Below the pieces are notes generated by a model that was not told where the DNA came from, did not search any database, and was given only the letters and a program-made list of their open reading frames with translations. Shown here in pieces: positions 6,578-8,182 of a DNA stretch of 8,182 nt. This DNA comes from Gammaproteobacteria bacterium (GTDB lineage: Bacteria; Pseudomonadota; Gammaproteobacteria; SZUA-140). Each line of letters begins with the position of its first letter. Positions within the stretch are counted from its first letter, which is position 1. The translations under genes were made by a program, and so were the position numbers. The stretch lies in NCBI GenBank assembly GCA_026982145.1, contig JALSHQ010000394.1, forward strand, positions 1 to 8,182, in the 5' to 3' direction.

Positions 6578-8182
6578 ACATTTCTCCTTGCATCAAGTAA
6601 CCGGGCAAGGGAGCTCCGGTTGACAACAAAACCGCATTTCAGTAAAAGAGCGAGTAGGGATAGCAGGCTAAAACTACCGCCACCGCCACCGCCGCCGCCA
6701 CCGCCGCCACCGCTTCCATTGCCAGCATTATTGTCAGAACCACTGGCCGCAGCAGTGACAACATTGACTGTGCGAATCACTTGCATCGCGGCATTACCTG
6801 AGGTATCAGAAACGTTATAGGTAACACTGTATGAACCTGCAGTGGTGGTATCTACGGCTGACGTGTTAATCGTGATATTAATGGTGATATCGCCATCAAC
6901 ATTATCGCTTGCTGAGGCGCCTAATTCGTTATACGTGCTACCCAAAGCGATGGTTTGTGGGTTTTCACCAATGAGTGTAATGAGCGGGGGGGTGGTATCA
7001 GGGGCGGCTGCGAGTACCGTAACACTGGCAGTGCCGTTGACGGAGAGCCCGCCCAGATCACTTGCATTGAATTGAAAGCTGTCATCCCCTACAAAACCAG
7101 CATTGGGTGTGTAGACTAATTGGTTATTAATGACCACCGCACTTCCATTGGTGGGTTGCGAAACAATAGTAACAATATGTGTATCCCCCACATCCGGGTC
7201 ATTTACCAGGGCATAAACACCGTTGCTCTGCGTGTTCTTGTACGCCGTGATGACAGCACTGGCAGAAGTAGGCGCACGATTAGTAGCGCTACCCGCCATC
7301 CGCAGCAAAGCGCGCCCCGTTACTGTTTTAAGCGTGCGGTTGGCAGCAGCTATACCGGGTTGTTCTCGGCTCCAACTGCGGTCTGGTTTGTCCCAGATTT
7401 CAAGTGTGATCTCAATATCATCTGCATTATCTTCAGTCACGGTGGTGGGCAAGGTGAGGGTAACCGTTTCTGGTGAGCCGGTGATCTGAGGCGTGATATC
7501 AGCACCATTGGCGGTGACGCGAAAGCGGGCGAAGTCCAATGGAGAGTCATCCCATAGCCCTACTAAAACAGTGCTGATACTGCTGCCACCGAGTGGTGTC
7601 AGGGTCATGACTGGGCGCATCATGTCATCATGCACATTGAGTTTGGGTGCACCGATATCCAGCCAGCGTGCAATCAGGCGTTTCTCTTCTTCGGGCATGT
7701 TAGTGGTGCCGGGCAAGAGGCTGGTGCCATCCAGGTAGGCAAGGTGTTCATTGACTTTTGGCCAGATCTCAGGAAATTCACTTCCACCCACCAGCACACC
7801 ACTGCCGGCTGGTGGCAGACCGGTGCTCGGGTCACGCCCATCCAGGCGCTCACCATACAGCGCCCATACCAACATGCTGGAGCGCGCACTGTTAACGGAG
7901 ACCCAACGTGAAGGCGTACAACACTGGAAATGTGGCGTGATACGATCCGTGCCCGGCACATCAAGATCAGTCAGACCATTGCCGGGTTTGCTGTTGGCGG
8001 TGATTGTTACGCCGTCTTCATTTTGGTAACGGTTTTTCGTGATGAGATCATAGCTGCGGTTATCGCCATCGAGGCGCAGCCCCGTCAGTTGCTGCGCCGG
8101 TTGACCCTCTGCGTGGCAGGCCGCACAGCGGTTCTGAATAATGGTAGAGACGTTATTGACCCAGTCTACCGCAAAAGAGCGC
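6574..8182 (-). CDS. Exported c-type haem protein with cadherin-like, HYR and poly-Gly GlyGly-CTERM-like tail (5' end outside the window)
   Basis: The frame stays open to the right edge, so the start lies outside. The first visible residues (RSFAVDWVNNVSTIIQNRCAACHAEG, split here as RSFAVDWVNNVST and IIQNRCAACHAEG) contain a CAACH haem-attachment motif (complement of 8113-8127). About 135-165 residues later, W-A-L-Y-G-E-R-L-D-G and MPEEEKRLIARWLDIGAP appear. The MP motif is the usual place of the axial Met in class I cytochrome c domains, and the arrangement recalls planctomycete-type cytochrome domains. Then follow a beta-rich region, a cadherin/Big_9-like domain (NRAPTSASA to ASVTVLA, ~7008-7278), a DUF5011/HYR domain (~6753-7005), 12 Gly, a hydrophobic segment (SFSLLSLLALLL) and a basic tail. 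It is probably a secreted, surface-anchored monohaem protein. A GTG at 7957-7959 could be mistaken for a start but falls inside the cytochrome domain. It is the first visible gene of the minus-strand operon. Confidence 0.85.
   Translation of the reverse strand, partial: RSFAVDWVNNVSTIIQNRCAACHAEGQPAQQLTGLRLDGDNRSYDLITKNRYQNEDGVTITANSKPGNGLTDLDVPGTDRITPHFQCCTPSRWVSVNSARSSMLVWALYGERLDGRDPSTGLPPAGSGVLVGGSEFPEIWPKVNEHLAYLDGTSLLPGTTNMPEEEKRLIARWLDIGAPKLNVHDDMMRPVMTLTPLGGSSISTVLVGLWDDSPLDFARFRVTANGADITPQITGSPETVTLTLPTTVTEDNADDIEITLEIWDKPDRSWSREQPGIAAANRTLKTVTGRALLRMAGSATNRAPTSASAVITAYKNTQSNGVYALVNDPDVGDTHIVTIVSQPTNGSAVVINNQLVYTPNAGFVGDDSFQFNASDLGGLSVNGTASVTVLAAAPDTTPPLITLIGENPQTIALGSTYNELGASASDNVDGDITINITINTSAVDTTTAGSYSVTYNVSDTSGNAAMQVIRTVNVVTAAASGSDNNAGNGSGGGGGGGGGGGGSFSLLSLLALLLKCGFVVNRSSLARLLDARRNV
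6584..6589 (-). promoter_or_regulatory. Ribosome binding site of the kelch gene, inside the upstream coding end
   Basis: AAGGAG (complement of 6584-6589) sits six bases before the ATG at 6577. It is formed by the last codons (Ala-Arg-Arg) of the haem-protein gene, whose TGA shares ATGA with the start. This fixes the kelch start and indicates coupled translation. Confidence 0.8.
6676..6711 (-). repeat. GGY trinucleotide run encoding 12 consecutive Gly
   Basis: Twelve codons in a row, all GGT or GGC, give a 12-Gly run directly before the hydrophobic C-terminal segment of the haem protein. The two other proteins have four Gly at the equivalent place. Triplet-unit slippage would change the run length without breaking the frame. 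Confidence 0.9.

Noticed and set aside
6620..6820. Plus-strand frame with a long proline run
   Set aside because: It is the complement of the GGY glycine tract in the haem-protein gene. It has no ribosome site or recognisable domain.
7957..7959. GTG as the start of the haem-protein gene
   Set aside because: The frame stays open upstream to the window edge and encodes a CAACH motif that belongs to the same cytochrome domain. No signal peptide follows the GTG.

Overview
The window looks like part of a marine-type gammaproteobacterial genome. The main reason is that all three large proteins on the minus strand end in an asparagine/glycine-rich linker, a Gly run, one hydrophobic segment and basic residues. 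This resembles the GlyGly-CTERM (rhombosortase) sorting signal, which is known mostly from gammaproteobacteria with type II secretion. The modular Ig-like, lectin-like and polysaccharide-lyase-like architecture also fits a marine polysaccharide degrader. The taxonomic call is inference; no rRNA or marker gene is present.

Left edge (1-901, plus strand): the last 32 codons of an FtsX/YbbP-like ABC transporter permease, a 70-base gap, then a secreted dienelactone-hydrolase-fold protein. In that protein the catalytic nucleophile is replaced by Gly and the catalytic His is missing, so it is probably a pseudoenzyme. It converges with the next gene, with only 6 bases between the two stop codons.

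Centre and right (908-8182, minus strand): a run of three exported multidomain proteins read from right to left. The first enters from beyond the right edge. It carries a c-type haem motif (CAACH), a cadherin-like domain, a DUF5011/HYR-type Ig domain and a 12-Gly tail. The second overlaps it by ATGA; it has a kelch-like beta-propeller followed by Ig-like, SbsA-like, lectin-like and HYR domains and a GlyGly tail. The third, 90 bases downstream, is an alginate-lyase-superfamily protein with the same C-terminal domain string. The second and third share about 0.9 kb of nearly identical DNA, at a constant offset of 2826 bases (942 codons), centred on the lectin-like domain.

Working model (inference): the three genes form an operon for a cell-surface assembly that binds a polysaccharide through shared lectin-like and Ig modules. 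It would combine a lyase-like protein, a propeller protein and a haem protein that could supply redox activity. No RNA genes, CRISPR arrays, insertion sequences or attachment sites were seen. There is no gene-free stretch over 300 bases.
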